Source: Strongylocentrotus droebachiensis (taxonomy: Eukaryota; Echinodermata; Echinoidea; Camarodonta; Strongylocentrotidae). From it: a DNA stretch of 64,000 nucleotides. The stretch is from contig JAVYIG010006837.1 of the NCBI GenBank assembly GCA_035222895.1, positions 1 through 64,000 of the forward strand, in the 5' to 3' direction. Position 1 is the first letter of the stretch. Each line of letters begins with the position of its first letter. This document shows, one piece after another, positions 26,801 to 40,300 of the stretch. The notes beneath the pieces are model-generated. The model had not been told where the DNA came from. It made no database searches and saw nothing but the letters and a program-made list of their open reading frames with translations. A program made the position numbers and the translations under genes.

Positions 26801-28299
26801 TGGAAATCGCAGACAAAAAGCACTGTATGGTGTCTGCGCTTGCTCAAAGAACATTTTAAAACGTAAACCAATGGGTATCGCAGCAAAATTTTATTATTTT
26901 CCCGGTAACCAGAATTTTGAGGGATTTTACTCTTCGACTATTAAACGGTTTTGGCATTTTTCGTTTTTTTTATGTGAATGGCTAAAATCACGACTCCAAT
27001 TTCGACCAATCAGATGGCTGGATTTCTTAAGTGAGGTATACAATTAATTATTTCCCGTATCAGACATCTGAGCTGGTCATTTACAAAACTGTATTGCCCT
27101 AGTTTTCACTAACAGTGGGAACGGAGGGGTATATTCTTTGTATTTTCCTTGGTCTCCCTGCCCGTATAGACTTTGCGTGTAGAGACGAGTGAAAATATAC
27201 TAGTCTTGTATTGACCGCGCCGTCTTTTGTCATTTTCATTGCGCATCTATTAAACCTGCGCACCACACCAATTAAGGCACACTGCTTGCAGTGTATCAAA
27301 ATTTTTGTCAAGCACTGCTGGTTGACAAAGTTTGTTCAGTTCTTTGAGATTATCATGGTTGATTTATGTATTTGCTCTAGATGTCTGATTTGGATAACAA
27401 TAAAAATATTGACTGGCTTAACTTTCGGGAGGTACAAATACAAATTATATTGCCCTCACAAGACCCATATTGCCCTTGTCTATGACTCGGGGCAATATGA
27501 GTCTAGTTTGGGCAATATAATTTATATCTCCCTCAAGGCCAGTCAATATTATATAATGATACAACACTCTCTCTACCCAATACATGTAGGTGTTAACATT
27601 TGTATGACATTAGTAGTCTTTTTCCTTCTATTTGACCTCATACTCTTCTTTCAAAATGAGATATACATGTACATTAGCAGAATATGTTTGTTTTTTGTGT
27701 ACATATCTTACCGACAGTGTATAATCGTTATAATTTATTTGTCCTAGTTTTAAGTATATTTTTCTTATTTGTGAAAAACAGCTGTCTTTTTTCATTGTCT
27801 CTCTTTATCAGTTGATGCATACCTGAATTTTCTGTTCTGTACCAGAGCCCAGCAAATGGCCATGTTAATGTTGTTAGAACAACAACTAAAACAATTTGAA
27901 GAATTGGTGATGTGACCTAGGGAAGAAAAAAGGGAAGAAAAATTGAAATAAGTAAAATGCTACCCCTTAAATAAACTTATAGATGTTGACTCTGTATAAT
28001 GAATAAACATGTAAAATCACCACAACTGAAGGGAGTCAAAGGACCTCACACACATTGTATAATTATCATGGGTAGTTGATTTATACAGAACTGCAGTGGA
28101 GGTATCTAATAATGCAGCAGTGTAAATGTAATGTAATATTACAAATACAATTAGTTTAATATTGAAAAAAAAATACAAATTCAGCAATTTCAGCTCACTA
28201 TCTTGTAATTGTCTACGACAGCAAAATAAGAGGATAATAGAAACTACATGTACATAACATTAGAGTGAAAAATAGACAAAAGTGAGAGAGAGAGTGAGA

Positions 28300-28336
<37 letters not shown>

Positions 28337-31300
28337 AGGAGTGGGAGAGGGGGAAGAGGTGGGGGGAATGGATGGGTATTTCAAAAATATATATTTTGGT
28401 CCATCAAATCTCTAGTAAAATATGTTACATATTCCAGATATAAACGCACCCTAAGACTATTCACTCATTCCAATATCATCCATTAGGTCAGGTATATTTG
28501 ATAACATGCATACCTGGTCCACTTTCAAAATGCATTTCATAAACATCTATCTAATTAATGGCCCATTGTCCTGAGCTTAACTAGATCATGACGCCATTGC
28601 CTCATCTAATCAATAAGTGACTACGTAACATGTTTGGCAGCACTCATCACAGAGTAGGATGTTTATGCCAAGAGCCATGTTGCATGACCTTTCTATAGAG
28701 AAAGAGAAACATTGCAATAAAACATTCCTCAAAGACTGAATACATGTACATGTGCCTCTCAATTCTAAACTAAGTACATTGTACTTCAAACACTATATCT
28801 ATGCTCTTAAATAGGCATATCTTTAAAGCTAAAGACAATTAAATGACCCAAATGTATTGTATTAAATTCTTTGTAAACAATTTAAAAAAAATATTTAAAA
28901 AAATTGGCAAATTTTATTTTGGTTAATCTCTGTAATTATGGTAATTATCATTATTTGCAATGAGGATAAATAGAGGGTTATTTTCACTGACATCTCCCTG
29001 ATCATACAAATGCAACAAGTTTTCAAACAGGGTTGGAAAAATAACGAGCATTAGTTGTCGAATCGACTTTAAGTGATAGCAATCATATTAGTAATAGTCT
29101 TAAATTTTCAGACCCTTGTACCGAATCGGAATGGTCGTACGTTTAGTGCTGCGCAAAGATTCAATCAATTCAATTTTGGCCATTACAAGAAGTGGGTTAT
29201 TGATGTAGACAGATGGTCATGTATCTTTACAGCTCATTTTATGAGTTATTACCAAAGAAGAAAAAAGAAGCCAGTCAGCATGGTCAGTCACTCAATAGTG
29301 TCTGACAGGGAAGTCTAGAGAGAAAATGGTAATTCATATTCAATCTTGGACTGACCATAATTCTGCACTTGTTTCACCATAATCTTTAGAAAATCCTTTA
29401 AAAATCCATGCAAACCATTACTTGGGGTATAATTTCCTCCATATTTTCATTATGATTTTATTACCAACAAATGTGAACTCATCAGTTTAAGTTAATTTGA
29501 CCAAAATTCTTTAAAATCCGGGGGAAACCGATATCCTGACCCTAATCCTAGGAAGCCCCGGCCGGACAAGCTTCAGTCAGGATCTGCGTCTCCAAGCAGA
29601 GGATTTCCTTTCATCAAATTGGCAACCCAAACTCTAACACCAATCCATTTCCCTTCCATAATAAACATGTTTCAGATTCCTGTACATGTATCAACCCAGG
29701 GCAAACAAGGCCATTTAATGACCTACAAGAACAAGTGAGACTGACATTATAGCAAAGGGTGACCTGACTATTCATACAGCATTTTCACACTGGCGTAAAA
29801 TTCATCGTATCTAAAGCTGTTTAGTTTAAAGCTCTTTAACTAAACAGCTTTAAAGGGCAAGTTCACTCTAAGTTCACTCACTAAGTAAATTTTCCTTGTG
29901 TGATTTCGGACAGATACTAAAGCCCCGTCTTAATAGAACTTTTTCGATCTCACCCGAGCGACATGTGGATGAGAAACAGTGGGGGGTCTGATCGTAAAAC
30001 ATGGGGTGAGCTTTTGGAGACCATCTTAATCAGCCATCCGCAAAAACCTCACCCGGGTAGGTTACCATAACAACCGCACCTGTCTCATCGCGATCAGCTG
30101 GCGAGCGCTGTGTACATGTATACATTTTTTCACGGCGATGACGTAATTTACCCGGGTAAATATCACCCTGGCTCTCTAGGGTGAGATTTACCTCGATATT
30201 GTCAGGACGTTACCCGATTGACGCGTCTTAGTTGGAAGGGGGTAAATGTCGGCAGGACGTCACCGCGACTTTATTTTCCAGTTAAGACGGGGTTAAAGTT
30301 GCGATCTATACGCCGGTCAAAGCGACTGCAGATACGAAGTCCGTATCTAGAGAGCAAGACATTTTGTGTGTGAACGCATATACGTCCTTAACTGGGCGGA
30401 GCTAAGAAGGGGCACTGCTCTCTAAACGCTCAGTAGGGCAATTGCGCATTTACGAGCAGTGAGTCACTGCTCGTAAATGCGCAATAGTTCTACTGAGTGT
30501 TTAAAGAGCAGTGAATCTCGAACAACCGCACCAAAATTGTTTTTGTGTTAATGATGTTGTATCTAAAGCTGATTAGTTTATAGCTCTTTAAACTAATCAG
30601 CTTTAATAAATGTGTCCACTGTGTGAAAGCGGTGTAGGATCTATCTTAGCATGCTATAAACGACTTTAACTTCTTTAACTGAGCATTACAAATAAACAAA
30701 AAAAGTTCTGGGGCCATATGCTGAAAAGAATGTTTTATTTCATGGAAAATTATGTTAATTGTCTTAACAAACTGAAATTGCGCAGAATAATAAATTCCAC
30801 TGGTGCTTGCCCATATATCACTTAAAAGTTAAACTCAACGCAAATGCAGTCAGTTTTGCGCAGACATGGACCAATAACTTGTCCTAATTTGTTATGATAA
30901 TTAATATCATTTCGTTGACATAAAAGATAGCATCATTTTCAGAATACCACCCCCAAAAAGGCAACAGTTTGGGAAAGGCCAGAAAAAAAATGTGTTTTTC
31001 TAAAAAGTATGGTTTCCTGCATCCCACTTCTTCTTGCCTCTCTTCTCCCCTCCCGACTCATACAAATAAATATTCTCCATCTACACTATGAAAATTCAAA
31101 ATTCATGTTTACAAACAGAAATCCTTCTGTTGATTGAAATATCTTGATAAGACTATTATCTTATGTTTTTTTCTGGCATCACTAACAGAATTCATTAATA
31201 AATCATTACATTATATTACGATATTCAGTTTTAGGTCATCTGTGTCTGGACAGAAAAACAAGTGCCACTACACTGGGGTTTCCCCTACTCCAGGGATTCT

Positions 31301-34300
31301 CAATCTTCTTCCTTGACAGTCCAGATGTGATTTCCATGAAAGCAAAAAGGTCCAAAACATGGGATGCCATTCGCACCAAAATTCTTTGGATTATTCATAT
31401 ACGTCAAATGAAGTGGAACAATGTACAATTAATTACTGAAAAGCTAGACGCAAGTCAAAAATAGAAGAAGCAGAGCCACCTGAGTTTGCCCTGCCCTAGC
31501 TACCCTACTCTTTTACATAGAGCTCAGTGAGTTCTTAACATGGATGGGTGGGGACTCTTCTAGGCATGAAACCTCTACTTAATGGATGATATTGATATCA
31601 ATTCATAAGGGAGCAAATGGAATCCCTTTTATCATTGTAGTGCAACATTTAATGACTCTTCATATATCAATATAGGTCCTATAGTCTGTTCGGAGCTGGT
31701 GGGGAGTTAAACTCTGTTAAAGGTACTATGTCCCATTAGCAGGCCAAAAAAAATGAAAAGGTTAAATTCCAACAGCATTTGAAAGATAATACTAATTTAA
31801 AACTTCCCCCCCCCCCCCAAAAAAAAAGGAGGGGGGGGGGGGGGGTTGAAAATGTCTTTAAGTGGGAAAATAACGACTATCAAGTGTCAAATCGACTTAA
31901 GTGCTACCAAGTCAGTAAGTAATAGTCTGATTTTCGTACATTTTGTGCTCCACAAAGATTCAATCAGTTAAATTTTGGCCATTACAAAAAGTGGGTTATT
32001 GATGTAGACAAATGCTTATGTACCCTTTACAGCTCATTTTATGTATGTTATTACCAAAGAAGAAAAAAGCCAGTCAGATAGTGAAGTCTAGCAAGTAAGC
32101 AGGTTTCCTTGCATAATTTGAATATTAGGACACTGCTAACGTTTAAAATTCACAAATAGGACATACATTACATATTCATAATTCCTGCAAAGTTCTACAG
32201 AATTTGATGTTGGCTGCAAAAGGGATATAGTATCTTTAAAACAGACGGTGGGTTTGTCTCTCCCTTTTCTTTCTTCATCTCTTCCTATTCAAATCCACCT
32301 TCCACAAACATTTTTAAAAATTAAAATCTAGCATTCATGTACCTTCCCAACTTTCTCTCCCCTCTCTCTCTCTCTCTCTCTGAGACATCTATGGATGTAT
32401 TGATCTATATTTTATGCCATTTTTCTGAGTTCATAGATACAGTCCAGCTCAGTATGAGGCTCACTACGCATGAGCAATAAATTAAGTCTGTGCAGGGAAG
32501 TACAGGTGAATAATGAAAAACCGCATTTTACTTTCCATTCAGCTGCTGTGGGGTTTCATGTAGTAATACAAGAAAATAACCACAATTTTACATCTGCTTT
32601 TATTGTGTAGTGTGGGCTCTTTAGGTTATCAGGGTTATGATGCTCATTAAGCAGATCAAAGAGCCAGTCATTTCCTGAACGTGGGTGGTGAACCCATTAA
32701 TTTGTTTGAATCATATTCAGCAATATATGAAAACCCTGCAAATCAACCAGAAAAACAACAATCATAAATACAAATTCATAAATACAAGTCCATAGACAAG
32801 TTTCATGGCATCATTATCTTTCATTCAAGGTTTACATGTTTACACCGCAGTCAGAACAATAATTGGAAAGGGGAAACTTAGTCTATGATTGGAAATGGTT
32901 TTGAGTAGAGGCAAAATTAGAATAAACTTAAAGAAATAAAAGTTGAAGTGTTGATTGATGTAGAAATCAAAATCATCAAAATCATCTAAATGGGAAACTA
33001 TGAAGTGTTTAAAGACAAAATCTTAATAATAATCTTTTAAAGTCCACTCCAAATTCATTAAGTTAAATCGAAAATGGAAATTCTTTTTGCGGTTTTGCCC
33101 AATTGATCGTGAGCCCGGCAGCCACTGAGCAGCGCCAGATTGACGTTGCTCTATCCCTTGTTGTTGAACGCCAAACGAGGTAGCAGCAAACCCACGACCT
33201 ACCGGTTGTGAGGCGGACGCTCTACTGACTGAGCCAACACACCAGCTTCGTGCGCTTCATCATCTGACAGAGACAGGACCAAAGGTCCCTGCTGAGCCCT
33301 ATCGGAAATATGGACTAAACGTCGCTGACTTTCGACCTATCGCGGGCTAGGACCATCGCCAAGCTGGGGGAGAAGTCAGTGTATGTCACAACAACTAGGC
33401 ATGAGAAAGACCATTTCACCATTAAGCTGTCCTGCATGCCCTATGGTGGGAAGCTCCAGCTCCCTACATTGTGTTCAAGGGGATCGGACACTTCTGTAGG
33501 TGGAGTTCCCAAGAGGCGTCGATGGGAATACATGCACAATACATAGCAATCATACAATGGATCTTGAACACATGCATGCCATGGGGGATGCTGTTTTGGA
33601 TAATAGAAATTGTCAGATTTATGACCAGCATTGCATCAAATCAAAAGAGAAACATGTCCATGCTTTGGTTCATACAGCTACATGTATTCATTGCTACCTT
33701 ATTCTTTTCTTGTCCTACTTGCTACGAATGTCTGTCTTTGTCTTTTTTAAGCATAGAGCTGCATGTACATGTACAATGTAACTTGAAGAAAATACAAGTA
33801 ACTTCCTGTTTAGAGCAAACAGTAACTACAGTATGTCGCAACATGGATACTACAGATTTTCTTTAAAGATTGTTATCTTTTTTACGAGAGGCCTATAGCA
33901 CGGGAAATTATTGTAGATGACTTCTGTCGGTCACCAAGCAAGCTTTTCAGAGAGTGCTTTAATTGCACATGTTGCAGCTACATTAATGATCCTGTACATT
34001 ACATTTACATTACTGGTTTATATATAAATATATACCCACTCTACCGGTTCGTTTGTTCGTGTCTCCTTAGATCAAGATTAATGTATCTTGATCTTCGGAG
34101 TAGTTGCTACAACCAGCCGTGTCAGACACGGTAGACACTCTACCGGTAATTGCAATCAACCTACACTGACATGTGATGGACTTGCAATTAAAATGTTTAA
34201 AAGTAAAACTTTCTTCTTTATTCTGTTCTATTATGGCCACGGTAGCTTATTTTCCCCAAGTATTTTAAAACTTCTTTAAAAGTTCTTGAACATGTTTAGT

Positions 34301-37300
34301 CACATACCTACAGCCTTACATACTTAATTGCCTATTAAGGCTAAAAATTAACACTGATTAGAGTCACAATGACGAGTTCAAATTTGTGACCACTTCAGTC
34401 ATCTTTTTCATCAGAATGTAATGGAGACATGTCACATGCACTACTTTTATACAGTGTAGATGTTTGACATTAAGTTAACTCAAACAGCATAATGACAGTG
34501 CTCCAAATTACACAAGAACATGGATAAATATTTATACAAACCTTGAAGAGGTAGGTATGGCTTATAGTAGTACCTATGTAGTTGTTGGGCACCTAGGTCT
34601 AGTGAAATATACCGTTTCATTTGTTTTCTCTTGAAAAAAATCATAGACGGTATGGAGGACAAGATGGACACCCAATTTTTCCCATTTGAGAGGGTTTTTT
34701 TAGAAACTGGTTGTTTGGCAAACTTTCAAATGCCAATTATTTATCTTCATTAAATCCATTTTGTAATCTCACACTTTAGTTTTATGTCATTCTGTCCACT
34801 TTACACAACTCTAACCAATAGATTCTCGCTACACCTAACCGGGCTACAACAGCAAGACAACTTAAATCGTCCTTTCGTTACCCCAAATTTCAAGAAATCT
34901 CTTGCCTGAAATTTTGTGGAGCTAAGCAACTCAATGTTATATTCACAACATGTTAAAATACATGCCAAGTCAAGAAGCAGACATTCACCCTATTATTGAA
35001 GCAAAAGAAATATTGAACAAATATTGTTTCAATCTTTGGTCATTTCCACTTACTGTTATATCAATATCAATTCATTCAAAGTGATTGTCTCCACTAAGTT
35101 AGAATCTTTGGTTTGGCAAACACGACCTTAACTAGTGCAAACAATATAATGGTATGCAAATTTCATCAACAAAATATCCCAACCTACAATACAAAAAAAA
35201 GGAATTATTATGATGATTACAAGAACATCATGGTTCAATTTTTGCTGTATGTTAATGACCAAATAAAAGCAATAATGCCTTGAAGCATGATTGTGCAGAA
35301 ACAGATTATTGATCAAAGATACAAAATCGGCAAACATTGCATGAAGTTGGAATGCTATTGAATTTGAATTTTATTAGTAAACTTCATTCATATACATGGA
35401 TATTTTGTTTCACAATACATATATAAAACAATTATATAAACAAGAAAATCAATAAGTGGTATAGTTTCTCGGGTAATCACAAATTAACAATAAACATTGT
35501 AGCTTGTATATACAGTGGTAAATGCTTTTATAACAAATAATCATATGACACGTACCTGCCTATGTATCCCCAAAGGTTTTTATATTTATCTACAGTCAAC
35601 TAATAAATATCTACTTTTTTTCGAAGGTTAATTTAAACTCTGAATCATCAATAAATGTAAAGATCTTTGCACACACCGCATCATACAAAATGGCACAACA
35701 CACAGGAGTATATCACATCGATACATGTATTCATAGTACAAAGTATTTGCATATTCGTACCAGCATCATGACAATTTGGAAATGTATTTATCCACACTAT
35801 TTCCTTGGATAGTACCTATTATTTACAATGTAAAATCAAGGCCATTTGTAAAAGGCTGACACAACCAGAATAGCTGAGGTATCATATATCAATTACGAAA
35901 ACTAAGTTCAAAGAAAACAAAAGTTTCAAGACAATCCAGCAGGAAATTAATCAAATTAATGCTTTAATTTGACTGATTTATATCAATTCTAGACCTGGGA
36001 ATCTATCAGGGATATAGTCCTGTTATTGCATGTCTTACTGTAATGTGATCATTTCTTGTCCTTTTTATGACACTTGAGCTCTTGGAATGATCACATGTAA
36101 AATTCTCGCTACATCAAATAAGTTTCAAACCGCTTTTCATATTTATTACATGTACATGTATGTACAACTATGTCACATTATCTGAGCAACTTTTACATTT
36201 TATTTTGTACACTTGGCCTAGGGTGTTTAGTTCCTACCTTATTTTAAAGTTATTTTTTGGGTATATGCTGAGAGTAACGGAAAGAAGGAATGTAGCTGCA
36301 ACAATATACATGGACACATGTACCTTACAACAAAAGAGGTTTAATCAAAAGGATTTCCTCTGCTATTGTCATGAAGGTCAGTGGAAGTGTGATAAGATGT
36401 CAGCTTACTTTTTTTATTTTAAATACATACACAGGAGCATAGATAAAGGGAGGGGACACATACAAAAACAACATGTGGGCTCCCCCCCCCCCCCCAAAAA
36501 AAAAAAGGTATATACAGTCAAACCTGCTTTAGTGACCACCTGTCTACAAGCACATTGAAACATGTACTAAAGGAACCTGTCTACAACAAGCACATTTTTT
36601 GTTTCCCTTGGGCGGTCGCTGTATAGGTTTGACTGTATATACAGGGAAAGAGAAGGAAGGGTGACAGAGAGAAGGCGAAGTGGAAAAGAAGATTATACAA
36701 CCTCTTTAACACTCTTTTCTCATTAAATGGCCTTGTTTTGTTTTTTTGCATTTCATCCACCTACAATGTACACAAGTCTGGTACCCCCCCCCCCCCCAAC
36801 AACTACACTCGTGGATGGAAATGCTTTGCTAATTTGAATAAACGTAAATATCATATTTGAATTTCACTAGTCCCCCTTCTCTGCCTCTGTTTGTTTGTCT
36901 GTTATTATCTCTCCTGCTCTCTCCCTTCATCACTCAACCTACCTCCCCCTATCTTTTCTTTCTCTCTGTAGATCTTCTCACCTGTATATATGTTTGACAC
37001 AAGAAGAACAATATTTCATACACTTTAAAGACAGACTTAATGCTCCTATAGCTCAGAAGTCTGAACAGATATTTCTTTTCTTTCTATTCTCTACATTACT
37101 CTTCCTCTCTATTTACTTCTGATTCTTTCCACTCTTATACATGTGTTTACATCTTTATCCCTCTCATTTTCTCTTTTCTCTTCTTGTCTTTCTGTTCTTT
37201 ACTCTGTTCACATAATTATTCTCCTTTCAATAAATTTTGTCCTTATTTTGATGTGGTCATTCTCAATCCGTTTCTGTACTTTTCTTATTCCAAACACTGC

Positions 37301-40300
37301 AACACACTTCAATACAAAACAACCACAATCAAATATTACACATAGGAAGCAAAATTGAGAGCCAATGATCTGTTTGTATACCAATTACAATTTAAAAGAG
37401 GTAAATTCTATCTAGGTCTACGCTTATAATAGGCTAGTTGGATTAAAAAACTATCTGCAGGCAAAATAAACAGACACAGATGTGGATATGTGGGCAAGTA
37501 GTTTTTGAAGGGAGCAGACCTTGGATGGGGATATTTGAAATTCAAAATATGATGTAGAGTTGCCCTTGGCTCTACACATCTCATCTAATGGATATTGATT
37601 TAAGCTTCTTGCAATTTTGTTAAGCTGGATAATGAGGACAGCGTCTGCTCACTTGGAATAGGGTTTAGCTGTATGATAGCTGCCATCAGGATTATTTCTA
37701 CAAACTAGGGTGGGATGAGGGAATAGGGTGGGGTACTGGGGTTAGGGAATATAATGTAGATGAGAATGAGAATATGTACAAATCTATGACTTCATGAAGT
37801 ATCTCATAATGTGAAAGTCTTCATCTCTTTACATAATATAACATATTAGATCTGGGTTCTAATATCCTTGAGAAAGTTAATTATACAAAAATACATGTAT
37901 AGTTAACAACTTAACTATTCATACCCCTAGTCAATTTTGTTTTTGTTTTTCCTCACTCAAGAATGAAAGGTTGACTGGTTGAATAGGGGCCTTTGTTGAA
38001 TACTATGCTTCAACATGTCACAGTCTCAAGAAACATAAATTGGGACAAATCAAGTTTTTACTTACTGAAAAAATTACATAACTTGGTAAGGATATGAATA
38101 ACCGTGAGTTACTGTATATATAATCATGAATCAACTTGTTTGGCAGATGCATGATATGCGCTCCCCACTATTGATAAAGTGGAGATTGTGCACATATTAT
38201 GTACATGCATCACTTTGATGATGTGCGACTGTGAATAGAGAAATTTGTATCGAACAGCAGAATCAATCCAGAGCTCTATTAAGAGTGGCGAATGTCATGT
38301 ATTATGTATATAATAAGGGATTTATAATTGATCAACTTATACATGTATGTAGGTCCCTATTCTACTAATGTAATTCTACTAATGCTATTCTCCTAATGTT
38401 ATTCTACTAATGTAATGCTACTAATATTCATCTACTAATGTTCATCTACTAATGTTATTCTAGTAATGTAATTCTACTACTGTTATTCTACTAATGTAAT
38501 CCCACTAATGTTATTCTACTAATGTAATCCCACTAATGTAATTCTACAAATGTAAATCTACTAATGTAATCCTACTAATGTATTTCTACTCAATTAAATG
38601 TAAATGTATTAATGTAATTCTACGTAACTAAATGTAATTCTACTAATATAATTGTACTCATGTAATTATTCTAATGTTATTCTACTAATGTTATTCTACA
38701 AATGTTATTCTACTAATGTAATGCTACTAATGTAATTCTATTAAATGTAATTCTACTATTGTAATTCTACTAATGTTATTCTACTACTGTTATTCTACTA
38801 ATGTTATTCTACTACTGTAATTCTACTAATGTTATTCTACTACTGTTATTCTATTAATGTAATTCTACAAAATTAAATATAATTCTACTAATGAAGTTGT
38901 TCTTATATAATTCTACTAATGTTATTCTACAGCTCTACTAATGTAATTCTATTGATGTAATTCTACTAATGTAATTCTATTAATGTAATTCTACTAAATT
39001 AATTGTAATTCTACAAATGAAATTTTACTAAATTGTACTAATGTAATTATACTTATGTAATTATACTTATGTAATTATACTTATGTAATACTACTTATGT
39101 AATTCTACCATAAGCAAACCTAAACCTTGACTAACTTCTTTTGTTAAACCTTGTCTTTCAAGCCCCGCTGCACTACTTTTAGCTACTTATGCCCACCTCT
39201 TTTTTCTTATATTAATTTGAGAGCTGATTTGAGATAACCACCTGTCAGTGACCATGCAGGGAGGTCTAATCCCTCCTGGCCAAACTAGTACAGATGGGCT
39301 TTACATAGAAGCCTAAAACCAGCTTCAGGATTACAGGTTAGTAGAATAAGGGGCCACATTGATTGGCAAAATATAGGTTTGGATTGATTTCAATGCTTTA
39401 AAAGGAAAGGGCCTCGTATTATTACCATTATTAGTGCTAGATTAGGAGTGATACTGACCTGTAAAGAGATGGCTAGGAGGTGGAACTCGGACCCCCAGAG
39501 CTTACTCATCATGGCTGCTGTGATGATACATCCCAAGAGGATCAAGACTTGTAGTGCCTTGTGAAACCAGTGCAGGTACAGCTGCTGTCCTATAAAACAA
39601 TGGCTGATAGCTAGAAGCTATAGGTGGATGGTGTGAGGTGGGAGTATGGAGAATCAATGAAAACAGAATGTAGAATGTGGTAGGGTAAAGAGAAATGATG
39701 GATAAGAGATGAGGAGACAGGTAGATGAAGGTATTTATAGAAGGAGAAATGGGTGAAGAGAGTTGAGGGGAGAGAAGAGGGAAAAGGAGTGAGAGAGAGA
39801 GAAAGAGAGAGGAAGAGAGAGAGAGGAAGAGAGAGAGAGAGGAAGAGAGAGATAGGAAGAGAGAGAGAGAGAGGAAGAGAGAGAGGAAGAGAGGGAGGGG
39901 GGATGGAGAGAGACAGAGAGTTATCAAAGTCTGTTTATTAATGAGTATAAATATCTAAAAAATAAACAATGAAAAGAGGAAGAAACTTTAATTCAGCAAT
40001 TATGATAGAACAAAAGAAAAAGTAAGATTGTATGTACATGTAATACATGGGCCCATGGTTAAGATGAACATTTGTTCATGTCGACCCTTCCAAATCAATA
40101 GATACGGTTGAATCTTCAGCTTTAGTTTGGGGCATCAATAATGTTACCCCCCCCCCCCCCCCCCGGCACACACATACACACACACACACTAGAGATCTTG
40201 GCATATTCAGGGGCCTCGTGGTAGTTGTTATATTTTTACTAAATCCCTACATGTGTTACGGACCTCATACGTATTCATGTATTTTAATTATGTGCATGAT

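Larger units (their letters stand above)
25834..27560. mobile_element. 1.7-kb foldback element with GGGCAATA-rich ends
   Basis: Outer arms (about 25834-26240 and 27220-27560) are diverged inverted copies sharing TATTGCCC motifs, AGACATCTAGAGCAAA/TTTGCTCTAGATGTCT, CAACCAG(CA)GTGCTTGACA and TAATAGATGCGCAAT. A nested inverted repeat sits at 26459-27073. A loose copy of one end is at 19505-19600. No transposase recognised. Located in intron 4. Confidence 0.8.
29814..30604. mobile_element. Region bounded by two related hairpins
   Basis: Hairpin AAAGCTGTTTAGTT/AACTAAACAGCTTT at 29814-29853 and a near-identical one AAAGCTGATTAGTTTA/AAACTAATCAGCTTT at 30557-30604 bracket the region. Two other inverted-repeat elements lie between them. 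It may be a single composite element with paired hairpin ends. Confidence 0.6.

Noticed and set aside
27211-27747. 178-codon plus-strand frame
   Set aside because: Starts inside the arm of a foldback element and runs into AT-rich intron; hydrophobic by composition only.
33471-33866. 131-codon frame as a gene
   Set aside because: Only its first ~15 codons resemble transposase sequence (VFKGIGH); the rest is unrelated AT-rich DNA with ACATGTAC palindromes.
39502-39941. Ser/Leu-rich minus-strand frame and Arg/Glu-rich plus-strand frame
   Set aside because: Translation of a GA/CT low-complexity run; the only real coding part is exon 3 at its low-coordinate edge, in a different frame.
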